The notes below the pieces were generated by a model. That model did not search any database. It was not told the origin of the DNA and worked only from the letters and a program-made list of their open reading frames with translations. From an uncultured Clostridia bacterium (lineage in GTDB: Bacteria > Bacillota > Clostridia > UBA1381), in assembly GCA_934454215.1 (NCBI GenBank), contig CAKSGG010000010.1, positions 1-50,518 of the forward strand: DNA of 50,518 nucleotides, read 5' to 3'. Shown here one piece after another: positions 1 through 7,701 of the stretch (position 1 is its first letter; every line of letters starts with the position of its first letter). The translations under genes and the position numbers were made by a program.

Positions 1-1
1 T

Positions 2-76
2 GCGGGAGTGGCTCAGTGGTAGAGCGTCACCTTGCCAAGGTGAACGTCGCGAGTTCGAATCTCGTCTTCCGCTCCA
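2..76 (+). tRNA. tRNA-Gly (anticodon GCC)
   Basis: Complete cloverleaf with encoded CCA. The acceptor arms GCGGGAG and CTTCCGC pair over 7 bp with one G-U. The anticodon loop CTTGCCAAG gives GCC, which reads GGC/GGU codons. The T arm contains GTTCGAATC. Its promoter lies outside the window. Confidence 0.97.
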
Positions 77-90
77 TATTTACTAAGGCA

Positions 91-113
91 AAAAACGCAT
101 TTTTGCGTTTTTT
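91..113 (+). terminator. A/T-rich hairpin between tRNA-Gly and tRNA-Cys
   Basis: AAAAAACGCA and TGCGTTTTT form a hairpin around a short T loop and end in a T run. It lies 15 nt after tRNA-Gly. It could be an intrinsic terminator or a processing hairpin between two co-transcribed tRNAs. Confidence 0.6.
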
Positions 114-121
114 GTTTGTAC

Positions 122-196
<75 letters not shown>

Positions 197-199
197 GTT

Positions 200-235
200 A
201 AGAATCGTAATTTTAAGGTTACGGTTCTTTTTTTG
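200..235 (+). terminator. Intrinsic terminator of the tRNA cluster
   Basis: AAGAATCGTAA pairs with TTACGGTTCTT (11 bp, one G-U), followed by a run of T. It begins 4 nt after the CCA of tRNA-Cys and separates the tRNA cluster from the spoIIG promoter. Confidence 0.85.
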
Positions 236-248
236 TTCAATTTTTATT

Positions 249-314
249 TGTCGAAAGATTTTGTTTGTTCGACAACCACATTCGACAGCCTTTTTCCAAT
301 CACGGTAGTATAAT
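249..314 (+). promoter_or_regulatory. spoIIG-type Spo0A-dependent promoter with three 0A boxes
   Basis: Three exact 7-mers matching the Spo0A box lie upstream of spoIIGA: TGTCGAA at 249-255 and TTCGACA (its reverse complement) at 268-274 and 281-287. A perfect TATAAT lies at 309-314. The last box also provides a -35-like TCGACA (282-287), leaving 21 bp to the -10. The B. subtilis spoIIG promoter is known for an overlong spacer of about 22 bp with 0A boxes overlapping its -35, so the layout matches. Binding by phosphorylated Spo0A is inferred. Confidence 0.85.
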
Positions 315-340
315 TAATATCATGAAAGGCGGAAGCGGAT

Positions 341-1102
341 ATGGAAATTTATGCTGAAAACTTATTTATAATAAACTTTTCGGCATTGTTTCTTTGTCTT
401 GCACCGGCGGTCAGGCTTTTCGGAATATCAATGCGGCGGCATATTTTTGCGTCGGTTTTGGGCGGCATACTGTCAGTCATTATTTTCGCACAAAACGGCT
501 TTCGTACACTGCCGATACTGAACAGCCTGTTTATATCGCTCTTTACTTTCCGAAAAAATCTAAAGGCAAATATTATGTTCTTTACCGCACAGCTTATCAT
601 GTATTCGCTTGTACTGTCCTTATCGGCACTTTTTAAGAATAATATAAGCCTTTTCATAAAAAACGGCGTTCTATATTTCAACATTTCGCCGCATATTTTT
701 ATTTTGTCATTTTTATGCGCTTATCCATGCGTAAGCGTTATGATACGAGTATGGCGTTCACAGTCAAAACGGAATATTCATAAGCTTAAAATAACAAAAG
801 CAGACAAAACCGCCTGTGTAACGGCACTGTTCGACAGCGGTAATCTTCTTACCGAACCGCACAGCGGCAAAAATGTAATACTTGTATCAAAAAATGCGTT
901 GGCAAAACTCGAACCCGACAATATTCTTATCAAAGAAAAACCCATCATTATTCCATACCGTTCGGTCGGGCATGAGGGTGTTATTCTGGGTTTCACCGCC
1001 GACGAAATATTAATAGATAATAAAAAAATCAACAATGCGGTTATAGGAATTTCAGAAAAAGATTTTTCGGAAAACTGCGACGCATTAATCGGAGGAATAT
1101 AA
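341..1102 (+). CDS. spoIIGA: Sporulation sigma-E factor-processing peptidase SpoIIGA
   Basis: Membrane-embedded aspartic-type protease that removes the pro-sequence from pro-sigma-E in the mother cell at septation. The 253-residue protein has a hydrophobic N-terminal half (about residues 5-135, five or so membrane segments) and a cytoplasmic C-terminal domain. That domain carries the family's DSGN motif (D165-N168), the counterpart of the catalytic DTGN of retropepsin-like proteases. Length is somewhat below that of Bacillus homologues. It lies directly upstream of sigE with no gap: the TAA at 1100-1102 touches the ATG of sigE, whose GGAGG is inside spoIIGA, so the two are likely translationally coupled. 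Controlled by the 0A-box promoter upstream. Identification is firm from motif and gene order. Confidence 0.95.
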   Translation: MEIYAENLFIINFSALFLCLAPAVRLFGISMRRHIFASVLGGILSVIIFAQNGFRTLPILNSLFISLFTFRKNLKANIMFFTAQLIMYSLVLSLSALFKNNISLFIKNGVLYFNISPHIFILSFLCAYPCVSVMIRVWRSQSKRNIHKLKITKADKTACVTALFDSGNLLTEPHSGKNVILVSKNALAKLEPDNILIKEKPIIIPYRSVGHEGVILGFTADEILIDNKKINNAVIGISEKDFSENCDALIGGI

Positions 1103-1807
1103 ATGTTTTTATCAACCCTTACAAATAAATTACCCGTATTTTCACGTTTGTTTGACGACGGTGTGTTTTATATCGGAGGAAGCGACGCTCTGCCGCCGCC
1201 CTTAAAAAAGGACGAGGAAGCGCAGTTAATGATTCGTCTTGCCGACGGCGACGATTCCGTGAAATCCGTTCTGATTGAGCGTAATCTGCGTCTTGTCGTA
1301 TATATAGCCCGAAAATTTGAAAACACCGGCATATGTATAGAGGACTTAATCTCAATAGGTACAATAGGACTTATAAAGTCAATCAATACGTTTAACCCTA
1401 CAAAAAACATAAAGCTTGCCACGTATGCTTCACGGTGCATAGAGAATGAAATTCTTATGTATTTAAGAAAAAATTCCAATAACCGCACTGAGGTATCAAT
1501 AGATGAACCACTTAATGTGGACTGGGACGGAAACGAGCTTTTACTGTCCGATATACTCGGTACGGATAACGATGTAATATGCAAAAACATTGAAGACGAG
1601 GTTGACCGTCATTTACTTTCCACCGCACTGACAAAGCTGTCGGGACGTGAAAGGAAAATCATGGAACTGCGTTTCGGGCTGGGAAAACAACACGAAAAAA
1701 CGCAGAAAGAAGTCGCCGATATGCTCGGAATTTCACAGTCATACATATCAAGGCTTGAAAAAAGAATCATAGGCAGATTAAAAAAAGAAATAAATAAATT
1801 AAGCTGA
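1103..1807 (+). CDS. sigE: RNA polymerase sporulation sigma factor SigE (pro-sigma-E)
   Basis: Early mother-cell sigma factor, made as an inactive precursor and activated by SpoIIGA. The 234-residue protein has region 2 (NLRLVVYIARKFENTG, then EDLISIGTIGLIK) and region 4 (TQKEVADMLGISQSYISRLEKR) nearly identical to the Bacillus protein. The hydrophobic pro-sequence is short. By alignment with the Bacillus Y-Y-I-G-G site, cleavage falls between F22 and Y23 (FYIGGSDALPPP), so about 22 residues are removed instead of 27. The start is fixed by GGAGG at 1091-1095. Second gene of the spoIIG operon. Confidence 0.97.
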   Translation: MFLSTLTNKLPVFSRLFDDGVFYIGGSDALPPPLKKDEEAQLMIRLADGDDSVKSVLIERNLRLVVYIARKFENTGICIEDLISIGTIGLIKSINTFNPTKNIKLATYASRCIENEILMYLRKNSNNRTEVSIDEPLNVDWDGNELLLSDILGTDNDVICKNIEDEVDRHLLSTALTKLSGRERKIMELRFGLGKQHEKTQKEVADMLGISQSYISRLEKRIIGRLKKEINKLS

Positions 1808-1814
1808 ACATAGC

Positions 1815-1822
1815 GGTAAAAT
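1815..1822 (+). promoter_or_regulatory. Possible sigma-F -10 element upstream of sigG
   Basis: GGTAAAAT fits the sigma-F -10 consensus (GG followed by an A-rich octamer ending in T). The region 15-20 bp upstream, at the 3' end of sigE, is only AT-rich and has no convincing -35. In Bacillus, sigG is first transcribed by sigma-F from this same intergenic gap, which is the reason for the call. A weak hairpin (AGCCG with CGGCT, 1853-1871) lies between this site and the sigG ribosome binding site. Confidence 0.3.
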
Positions 1823-1891
1823 CCGCAGAGGACCTCCTCAAATTTATACATAGCCGTCACTTTGCGGCTTAAATTTTAGGAGGATAAAACT

Positions 1892-2662
1892 ATGATAAAT
1901 AAAGTCGAGATATGCGGCGTTAATACGTCAAAGCTGCCTATACTCACCAAAAAAGAAAAAGACGAGCTTTTCATAAAAATCAAGGCAGGCGACAGTGACG
2001 CACGGGAACAGTTTATTCACGGTAATCTGCGGCTTGTATTATCTGTTATACAGAGATTTACCAATAAAGGCGAAAATGCGGACGATTTGTTTCAGGTCGG
2101 CTGTATAGGGCTTATAAAAGCAATAGATAATTTTGACTTGTCGCAGAACGTACAGTTCTCAACATACGCAGTTCCGATGATTATAGGAGAAATAAGGCGC
2201 TATCTTCGTGATAATAATTCGATACGTGTAAGCCGCTCGCTTAAAGATATTGCATATAAAGCGCTTACCGTGAAAGAACGGCTTACTTCAAAAAATTCAA
2301 AAGAGCCAACAGTATCCGAAATTGCAAAGGAATTGGATTTGCCGAAAGAGGATGTTGTTTTCGCACTCGATGCAATCGCCGACCCCGTATCACTGTTTGA
2401 GCCTATATATCACGACGGCGGCGAGGCAACCTTTGTTATGGACCAAATAAAGGACGCTAAAAATTCAGATGACAATTGGCTTGAAAACATAGCCATAAAC
2501 GAGGCAATGAAGCATCTTGACGAGCGGGAGCAGCATATTTTAAATCTGCGCTTTTTTCAGGGCAGAACGCAAATGGAGGTTGCGGAGGAAATCGGCATTT
2601 CACAGGCTCAGGTATCACGTCTTGAAAAATCCGCATTAAAGCAAATGCGCAAATACGTTTAA
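1892..2662 (+). CDS. sigG: RNA polymerase sporulation sigma factor SigG
   Basis: Late forespore sigma factor that switches on spore-protective and germination genes. The 256-residue protein begins with the diagnostic VEICGVNTSKLP segment. Region 2 is NLRLVLSVIQRF then DDLFQVGCIGLIKAIDNFDL. Region 3 includes IRVSRSLKDIAYKAL, and region 4 ends QMEVAEEIGISQAQVSRLEK. There is no pro-sequence, as expected. The start is set by AGGAGG about 8 nt upstream. It lies 84 bp after sigE, in the conserved spoIIGA-sigE-sigG order, and is closed by a strong terminator. Confidence 0.97.
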   Translation: MINKVEICGVNTSKLPILTKKEKDELFIKIKAGDSDAREQFIHGNLRLVLSVIQRFTNKGENADDLFQVGCIGLIKAIDNFDLSQNVQFSTYAVPMIIGEIRRYLRDNNSIRVSRSLKDIAYKALTVKERLTSKNSKEPTVSEIAKELDLPKEDVVFALDAIADPVSLFEPIYHDGGEATFVMDQIKDAKNSDDNWLENIAINEAMKHLDEREQHILNLRFFQGRTQMEVAEEIGISQAQVSRLEKSALKQMRKYV

Positions 2663-2697
2663 AAGGCGGGACTTTTTTACAGTCCCGCTTTTTTTTT
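2663..2697 (+). terminator. Intrinsic terminator after sigG
   Basis: GCGGGACT pairs with AGTCCCGC around a T-rich loop, followed by nine T residues. It begins at the sigG stop codon and separates sigG from gpr. Confidence 0.92.
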
Positions 2698-2699
2698 GC

Positions 2700-2728
2700 G
2701 AATAAAGACAACGCTTTTGCAAATACTA
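2700..2728 (+). promoter_or_regulatory. Sigma-G-like promoter of gpr
   Basis: GAATA at 2700-2704 and AATACTA at 2722-2728 are separated by 17 bp, resembling the forespore consensus (GNATR, 17-18 bp, CATNNTA). It begins just after the sigG terminator, so gpr would be made in the forespore independently of read-through. Gpr is a known sigma-F/sigma-G target in Bacillus; the site itself is inferred. Confidence 0.5.
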
Positions 2729-2753
2729 ACCAAAATATCAAAGGAGATTAATC

Positions 2754-3608
2754 ATGAAAAAGAATTTTCGCACAGACCTCGCCTTAGAGGCTCACAAGCT
2801 GTCACAATCGGACGGTGAAGAAATCGAAGGAGTTATAGTCCGTACCGAAAAGGACGGCGATATAAGCATATCGCACCTCGAAATTACAAACAAACAAGGT
2901 TCGGAGACTTTAGGCAAAGGGATAGGAAAATACATTACAATAGAATACCCCGATTTAAAATACAGCACCGACAATATCGAACATATATGCAGTCTTATTT
3001 CAAACGAAATCCGCAGTATGAGCAATATTTCAAACGACTCAACAACTCTCGTTGTCGGACTTGGCAACAGGGCAATAACACCAGATGCACTCGGTACAGA
3101 GGTTGTCGAACGGCTTCTTGTTACAAACCATTTTAAAAAGCATATGGAAAACGAGCTGACCGAAAGTCTGAGCAGTGTATGCGCCATAGCGCCCGGCGTA
3201 CTCGGAACAACGGGAATGGAATCCTCCGAAATAATAAAAAGCATAACGGAAATGCTAAAGCCCGACCTTGTCATAGTCATAGATGCACTTGCCGCCGCAG
3301 GAATAGAACACGTTGCGTCAACCGTACAAATCAGCAGCGCCGGAATTCAGCCCGGTGCGGGAGTAGGCAACAACCGTGAGGGAATAAACAAAGAAACTCT
3401 CGGAATTGACGTTATTGCAATAGGCGTACCGACAGTCATAGATGCACAGAACATTGCCGAAATTCCCCAAAATATTTCTCCGCTTATGGTCACGACCACC
3501 GACATAGATACAGTAATCAAGCAATGCGCCAAAACAATTGCGGGCGGAATTAACACCGCACTGCACAAAGATATGACTTTTGAAAAAATTATGGAGCTTA
3601 CCGCTTGA
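2754..3608 (+). CDS. gpr: Spore germination protease GPR
   Basis: Endoprotease that degrades the small acid-soluble DNA-binding proteins when a spore germinates (MEROPS family A25). The 284-residue protein starts MKKNFRTDLALEAH. RTDLAxEA marks the start of the mature enzyme, so the propeptide is only about 5 residues, against about 15 in Bacillus. The two aspartates essential in the B. megaterium enzyme (D127 and D193, 66 apart) correspond to D111 in NRAITPDALG and D177 in VIVIDALAA, also 66 apart. ATG start with AAGGAG at about 2741. It follows sigG, its likely transcriptional activator. Confidence 0.96.
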   Translation: MKKNFRTDLALEAHKLSQSDGEEIEGVIVRTEKDGDISISHLEITNKQGSETLGKGIGKYITIEYPDLKYSTDNIEHICSLISNEIRSMSNISNDSTTLVVGLGNRAITPDALGTEVVERLLVTNHFKKHMENELTESLSSVCAIAPGVLGTTGMESSEIIKSITEMLKPDLVIVIDALAAAGIEHVASTVQISSAGIQPGAGVGNNREGINKETLGIDVIAIGVPTVIDAQNIAEIPQNISPLMVTTTDIDTVIKQCAKTIAGGINTALHKDMTFEKIMELTA

Positions 3609-3633
3609 CATTTGCGGGAAAATAATGTAATAT
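3605..3633 (+). promoter_or_regulatory. Sigma-A promoter for the M16 protein pair
   Basis: TTGACA (3605-3610), a 17-bp spacer and TAATAT (3628-3633). The -35 overlaps the gpr stop codon, so this vegetative promoter separates the housekeeping pair from the sporulation gene before it. Confidence 0.75.
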
Positions 3634-3665
3634 TATCTTATAATAACGAAAGGATATATAAGCCA

Positions 3666-4934
3666 ATGCAGGAAATAAAAATAAACTCAAATATTACTCT
3701 TAAATATATACCTATGACAAAGCTTAAAACAACAACGGCCGGTTTCTTTTTACACCGTCCGCTGAATAAAAAAGAGGCATCGATGAATGCACTTCTCCCC
3801 TATCTTCTAAAGCGGGGCTGCAAGCTGTGCAAAGACAACGAGGCAATCTCAAAGTATCTTGAAAATCTTTACGGTGCGTCATTATCAAGCAGCGTCTTGA
3901 AACGAGGAGACGACCAGATTATATACTTTGATGCGGAAACAATTTCGGACAAGTACGCACCTAACGGCGAAGAACTGCTTTCGGATTTGATAAAACTGCT
4001 TTTATCGGTCGTTTTTGAACCGAATGTATCGGACGGAGCATTTGACGAAAAAATTCTCAGTCAGGAAAAAGAAAATTCCCGTACAAGAATACTTTCGCTG
4101 ATAAACGATAAAAGGAGCTATGCGTCTCAAAGATGTACGGAAGAAATGTGTGAGGGCGAGGCATTTGCAATTTCACGTCTCGGCTCAATTGAGGGCATTG
4201 ATAAAATAAGCGCAAAATCGCTTTATTTATACTATAAATCAATTATTGTATCGTCACCTATTGACATTTATATTTGCGGGGATGCGGATATTGAAAAGCT
4301 TGAAAATGTAATAAAAGACTTCATATCAAGCCTGAATTTTGAAACCGCCGTTCTGCCGCAAACATCAATACTTGAAAAAAATACAGCGGTAAAAAATGTT
4401 ACGGAGGAAATGGAAATTACACAGGGAAAGCTTGCCATCGGATTCCGCACAAATATAAAACCTACCGATTCGGATTATCCCGCACTGTGCGTTATGCACA
4501 GCGTATTCGGCGCAGGCGCTCACTCAAAGCTGTTTAATAACGTAAGAGAAAAGCTCAGTCTTGCATATTATGCCGCAACACAGCTTGAAAAGTTCAAGGG
4601 ACTGCTTATTATAAACGCAGGAATAGAATTTGATAAATTTGAGGCGGCATACAATGAATCTCTTGCACAGCTTGAAGAAATAAAAAAAGGAAACATTTCA
4701 GAATTGGAATATTCGTCAAGCATAAGCGCAATACTTAATTCTCTTGAAAGCTGCAAGGACGACCAGCGTTATTTACAGAATTTCTATCTGGACGAATATA
4801 TAACGGGAACAAACAGAGATATTGAAACCGTAAAGGAACAAATTAAAAAGATAACCGTTGAGGATATACAAGCCGTTGCGAAAAAGCTTGAGCTTGACAC
4901 TGTTTATTTCCTCAAAAACAAGGAGGAAAACTGA
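3666..4934 (+). CDS. M16-family pitrilysin-like protein, YfmF type (no zinc motif)
   Basis: First of a tandem pair related to B. subtilis YfmF/YfmH, annotated in databases as M16 peptidases associated with EF-P 5-aminopentanol modification. The product is 422 residues. No HxxEH zinc motif is visible in its N-terminal M16 domain, as is usual for the inactive partner. The C-terminal half has the M16 fold signature (SLAYYAATQLEKFKGLLIINAGIE). I chose ATG 3666, preceded by GAAAGGA at 3648-3654. A TTG at 3612 would be in frame but lies inside the promoter. The stop is 1 nt from the next start. Function is inferred from family and pairing. Confidence 0.85.
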   Translation: MQEIKINSNITLKYIPMTKLKTTTAGFFLHRPLNKKEASMNALLPYLLKRGCKLCKDNEAISKYLENLYGASLSSSVLKRGDDQIIYFDAETISDKYAPNGEELLSDLIKLLLSVVFEPNVSDGAFDEKILSQEKENSRTRILSLINDKRSYASQRCTEEMCEGEAFAISRLGSIEGIDKISAKSLYLYYKSIIVSSPIDIYICGDADIEKLENVIKDFISSLNFETAVLPQTSILEKNTAVKNVTEEMEITQGKLAIGFRTNIKPTDSDYPALCVMHSVFGAGAHSKLFNNVREKLSLAYYAATQLEKFKGLLIINAGIEFDKFEAAYNESLAQLEEIKKGNISELEYSSSISAILNSLESCKDDQRYLQNFYLDEYITGTNRDIETVKEQIKKITVEDIQAVAKKLELDTVYFLKNKEEN

Positions 4935-4935
4935 T

Positions 4936-6225
4936 ATGGAACTTAAAATTCAAAAAAACGAGCTTATCGGCGAAGAGCTGTATTACGGCGTTCATTCGTC
5001 GGGATTAAAGGTATATATTATTCCGAAAAAGGATTACAGTAAAAATTATGCGATATTCGGTACTCACTACGGCAGTGTTGATTCCGAGTTTATCGTCCCT
5101 GGGGAAAGCGAAGTAACAAAAGTACCCGACGGAATTGCTCATTACCTTGAACATAAAATGTTCGACCAGCCCGACGGTTCAAACGTATTCGATAAATTCT
5201 CTCAATACGGAGCAAATGCCAACGCATTCACTTCATTTAACATGACCGCATATCTTTTCAGCTCAGCGTCTTATTTTGACGAGAATCTGAAAACTCTTAT
5301 GGATTATGTTCAGAGTCCGTATTTCACAAAGGAAAGCGTGCAGAAGGAGCAGGGAATTATCGGTCAGGAAATAAGAATGTACGATGACAGCGGCGACTGG
5401 AAAGTATTTTTCAATCTTCTTTCCTGTCTGTACAATGACAACCCCGTAAAAAAGGACATTGCGGGAACGGTCGAAAGTATAAGCCATATTACCGACGAAT
5501 ATCTCTATAAATGCTATAACACGTTTTACAATCTGTCAAATATGACAATCGTTATCGCAGGTGACGTTGAGCCGCACAGCATTGCAAACATTATAGACGC
5601 ATCGGTTAAGAAAAACGAGCCGTTCAGCGAGGAGATAAAGAGGATTTATCCGCATGAGCCTGAGCATATTGCACAGGAATATTTTGAACAGAATTTAAGC
5701 GTATCATCTCCTTTATATATGATAGGCTTTAAGGATACCGACATCGGATATTCGGGAGAACGGCTGTTGAAAAAGAATATTGAGGTTGATATTCTTTTAA
5801 GGCTGATATTCGGCAAAAGCTCACCGCTTTATAAAGAACTTTACGAAGAGGGGCTTATAAATTCAAACTACAGCTATGAGTATACAATGCAGCCCGATTA
5901 CGCATTTTCTGCGGTTGGCGGTGAATCGAAAAATCCAAAAGCGGTATATGAAAAAATTCTTGCGGAAATTGAAAGAATACGTCAATGCGGAATCAGTGAG
6001 GACGACTTTAACAGAACCAAGAAAGTTCTTTGGGGACATTATATCCGTTCACTGAACGATACTGAAGAATATGCAGGCACATTTCTTCGGTACAGCTTTA
6101 TGGATATTGATTATTTCAATTATGATAAGGTATACAAATCCGTTACGTTTGAAGATGTTAAAAACAGATTTAACGAGCATTTCAAAAAAGGATTTTCTGC
6201 AATTTCAATTGTAAATCCGATATAA
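4936..6225 (+). CDS. M16-family zinc metallopeptidase, YfmH type
   Basis: Active partner of the M16 pair. The 429-residue protein carries the inverted zinc motif HxxEH as H69-Y-L-E72-H73, with a glutamate-rich GQEIRMYDD helix about 75 residues later supplying the third ligand. M16 enzymes close around peptide substrates as two-domain clamshells. Here the heterodimer with the upstream protein would form the chamber. Start ATG 4936 follows AGGAGG at 4921-4926 and touches the preceding stop. An in-frame start at 4858 would overlap the upstream gene and lacks support. The substrate is unknown. Confidence 0.88.
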   Translation: MELKIQKNELIGEELYYGVHSSGLKVYIIPKKDYSKNYAIFGTHYGSVDSEFIVPGESEVTKVPDGIAHYLEHKMFDQPDGSNVFDKFSQYGANANAFTSFNMTAYLFSSASYFDENLKTLMDYVQSPYFTKESVQKEQGIIGQEIRMYDDSGDWKVFFNLLSCLYNDNPVKKDIAGTVESISHITDEYLYKCYNTFYNLSNMTIVIAGDVEPHSIANIIDASVKKNEPFSEEIKRIYPHEPEHIAQEYFEQNLSVSSPLYMIGFKDTDIGYSGERLLKKNIEVDILLRLIFGKSSPLYKELYEEGLINSNYSYEYTMQPDYAFSAVGGESKNPKAVYEKILAEIERIRQCGISEDDFNRTKKVLWGHYIRSLNDTEEYAGTFLRYSFMDIDYFNYDKVYKSVTFEDVKNRFNEHFKKGFSAISIVNPI

Positions 6226-6229
6226 AAAA

Positions 6230-6263
6230 TCAAGCTGCTGCATTAAATGCAGCAGCCCTTTTT
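6230..6263. terminator. Bidirectional terminator between yfmH-like and oadA
   Basis: GCTGCTGCATT and AATGCAGCAGC form an 11-bp perfect hairpin flanked by A residues on the left and T residues on the right. It can end transcription from both converging genes. Confidence 0.9.
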
Positions 6264-6278
6264 ATGCCCGATTTTTTA

Positions 6279-7679
6279 TTAAACGGGATATGTCTTATTC
6301 TTCATATCTACAGCGTCAGCGTCTATTTTATACTTCTGTGCACGTCTGTATTCAAAGAATTTAACCGCAACCTGACCGAACAGCGCATATGACAATACGT
6401 CCTCAGGCTGTTCAATCCATTCCGAACACTCCTTTGTAAGCTTATCAAGCTCATTATCAATCAAATCGGCAGGACGGCAGGTAATTCTCTTTTCGTTGCC
6501 TATAATCTTTTCTACGATTTCAGGCGCAATATCAACAGGGCACTTACCGTACTCGCCTCTTACGATACCTTTTGTTTCTTTCGATACCATTTTGTATCTC
6601 TCGCCCATAAGAACGTTCAATACAGCCTGTGTACCGACAATCTGTGATGACGGAGTAACAAGAGGAGGATAACCCATATCCTTTCTTACTCTCGGAACTT
6701 CTTTCAGTACCTCGTCGAATGCGTCCTCTCTGCCCTGCTGTTTAAGCTGTGAAACAAGGTTTGAAAGCATACCGCCCGGTACCTGATATTTCAAAGTATT
6801 AACATCAACGCCCATTACTTTCGGGTTAAGCAAACCGCTTGCGATATATTTCTCTCTTAACGGCTTGAAGTACTCGCAGATTTCAACAAGCTTATCCAAA
6901 TCATAGCCTGTATCATACGGCGTACCCTGCAATGCGGCCACGATAGGCTCTGTAGGCGGCTGTGAAGTACCCATTGCCAGCGGAGACATAGCGCAGTCGA
7001 TTACGTCGACGCCTGCCTCTATGGCTTTTAGATATACCATTGAAGCCTCACCGCTTGTATAGTGAGTATGAAGCTGAATAGGAACTTTTACCGTTTCTTT
7101 CATAGCCTTTACCAAATCATATGCCGTATAAGGCAGCAGCAGACCCGCCATATCCTTTATACAAATCGAATCGGCTCCCATATCTTCAAGCTGCTTTGCC
7201 ATTTTTGTAAATGTCTCAATTGTGTGAACAGGACTTATCGTATAACATACGGTAGCCTGAACGTGTCCTTTTTCTTTCTTGCAGGCATTAATCGCACATT
7301 CAAGATTTCTTACATCGTTCAATGCGTCGAATATTCTTAAAATATCAATACCGTTTGCAATTGATTTCTGAACAAAATATTCAACAACATCATCTGCGTA
7401 ATGTCTGTAACCCAATATATTCTGACCTCTGAAAAGCATCTGCAAAGGTGTTTTCTTGGCTCTTTCTTTTATTTTTCTCAGTCTTTCCCACGGGTCTTCA
7501 TTCAAGAATCTCAGGCATGCGTCAAATGTAGCTCCGCCCCATGCCTCAAGAGAATGATAGCCGATTTCATCAAGCTTTCCGACAATCGGAAGAATATCCT
7601 CTGTCGTCATTCTTGTTGCAATAAGCGACTGATGAGCGTCTCTAAGGACTGTTTCTGTAATTTCAACAGGTTTTGCCAT
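6279..7679 (-). CDS. oadA: Oxaloacetate decarboxylase alpha subunit / 5S-type carboxyltransferase
   Basis: Transfers the carboxyl group between oxaloacetate (giving pyruvate) and a biotin carrier. The 466-residue protein holds the TIM-barrel carboxyltransferase domain: LRDAHQSLIATR near the N-terminus, the barrel lysine in ICIKDMAGL and the metal-binding HTH in LHTHYTSG. This is followed by the conserved C-terminal domain. It lacks the biotin domain that many OadA proteins carry at their C-terminus, so biotin must come from the separate carrier at 9010-9399. It is the last gene of the operon, 22 bp after oadB. It could equally act as the 5S subunit of a transcarboxylase. Confidence 0.93.
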   Translation of the reverse strand: MAKPVEITETVLRDAHQSLIATRMTTEDILPIVGKLDEIGYHSLEAWGGATFDACLRFLNEDPWERLRKIKERAKKTPLQMLFRGQNILGYRHYADDVVEYFVQKSIANGIDILRIFDALNDVRNLECAINACKKEKGHVQATVCYTISPVHTIETFTKMAKQLEDMGADSICIKDMAGLLLPYTAYDLVKAMKETVKVPIQLHTHYTSGEASMVYLKAIEAGVDVIDCAMSPLAMGTSQPPTEPIVAALQGTPYDTGYDLDKLVEICEYFKPLREKYIASGLLNPKVMGVDVNTLKYQVPGGMLSNLVSQLKQQGREDAFDEVLKEVPRVRKDMGYPPLVTPSSQIVGTQAVLNVLMGERYKMVSKETKGIVRGEYGKCPVDIAPEIVEKIIGNEKRITCRPADLIDNELDKLTKECSEWIEQPEDVLSYALFGQVAVKFFEYRRAQKYKIDADAVDMKNKTYPV

Positions 7680-7701
7680 AGTTATTATTCACTCCTTATT
7701 T

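Noticed and set aside
1853..1871. Terminator between sigE and sigG
   Set aside because: Only a 5-bp stem without a T run; it would not terminate efficiently.
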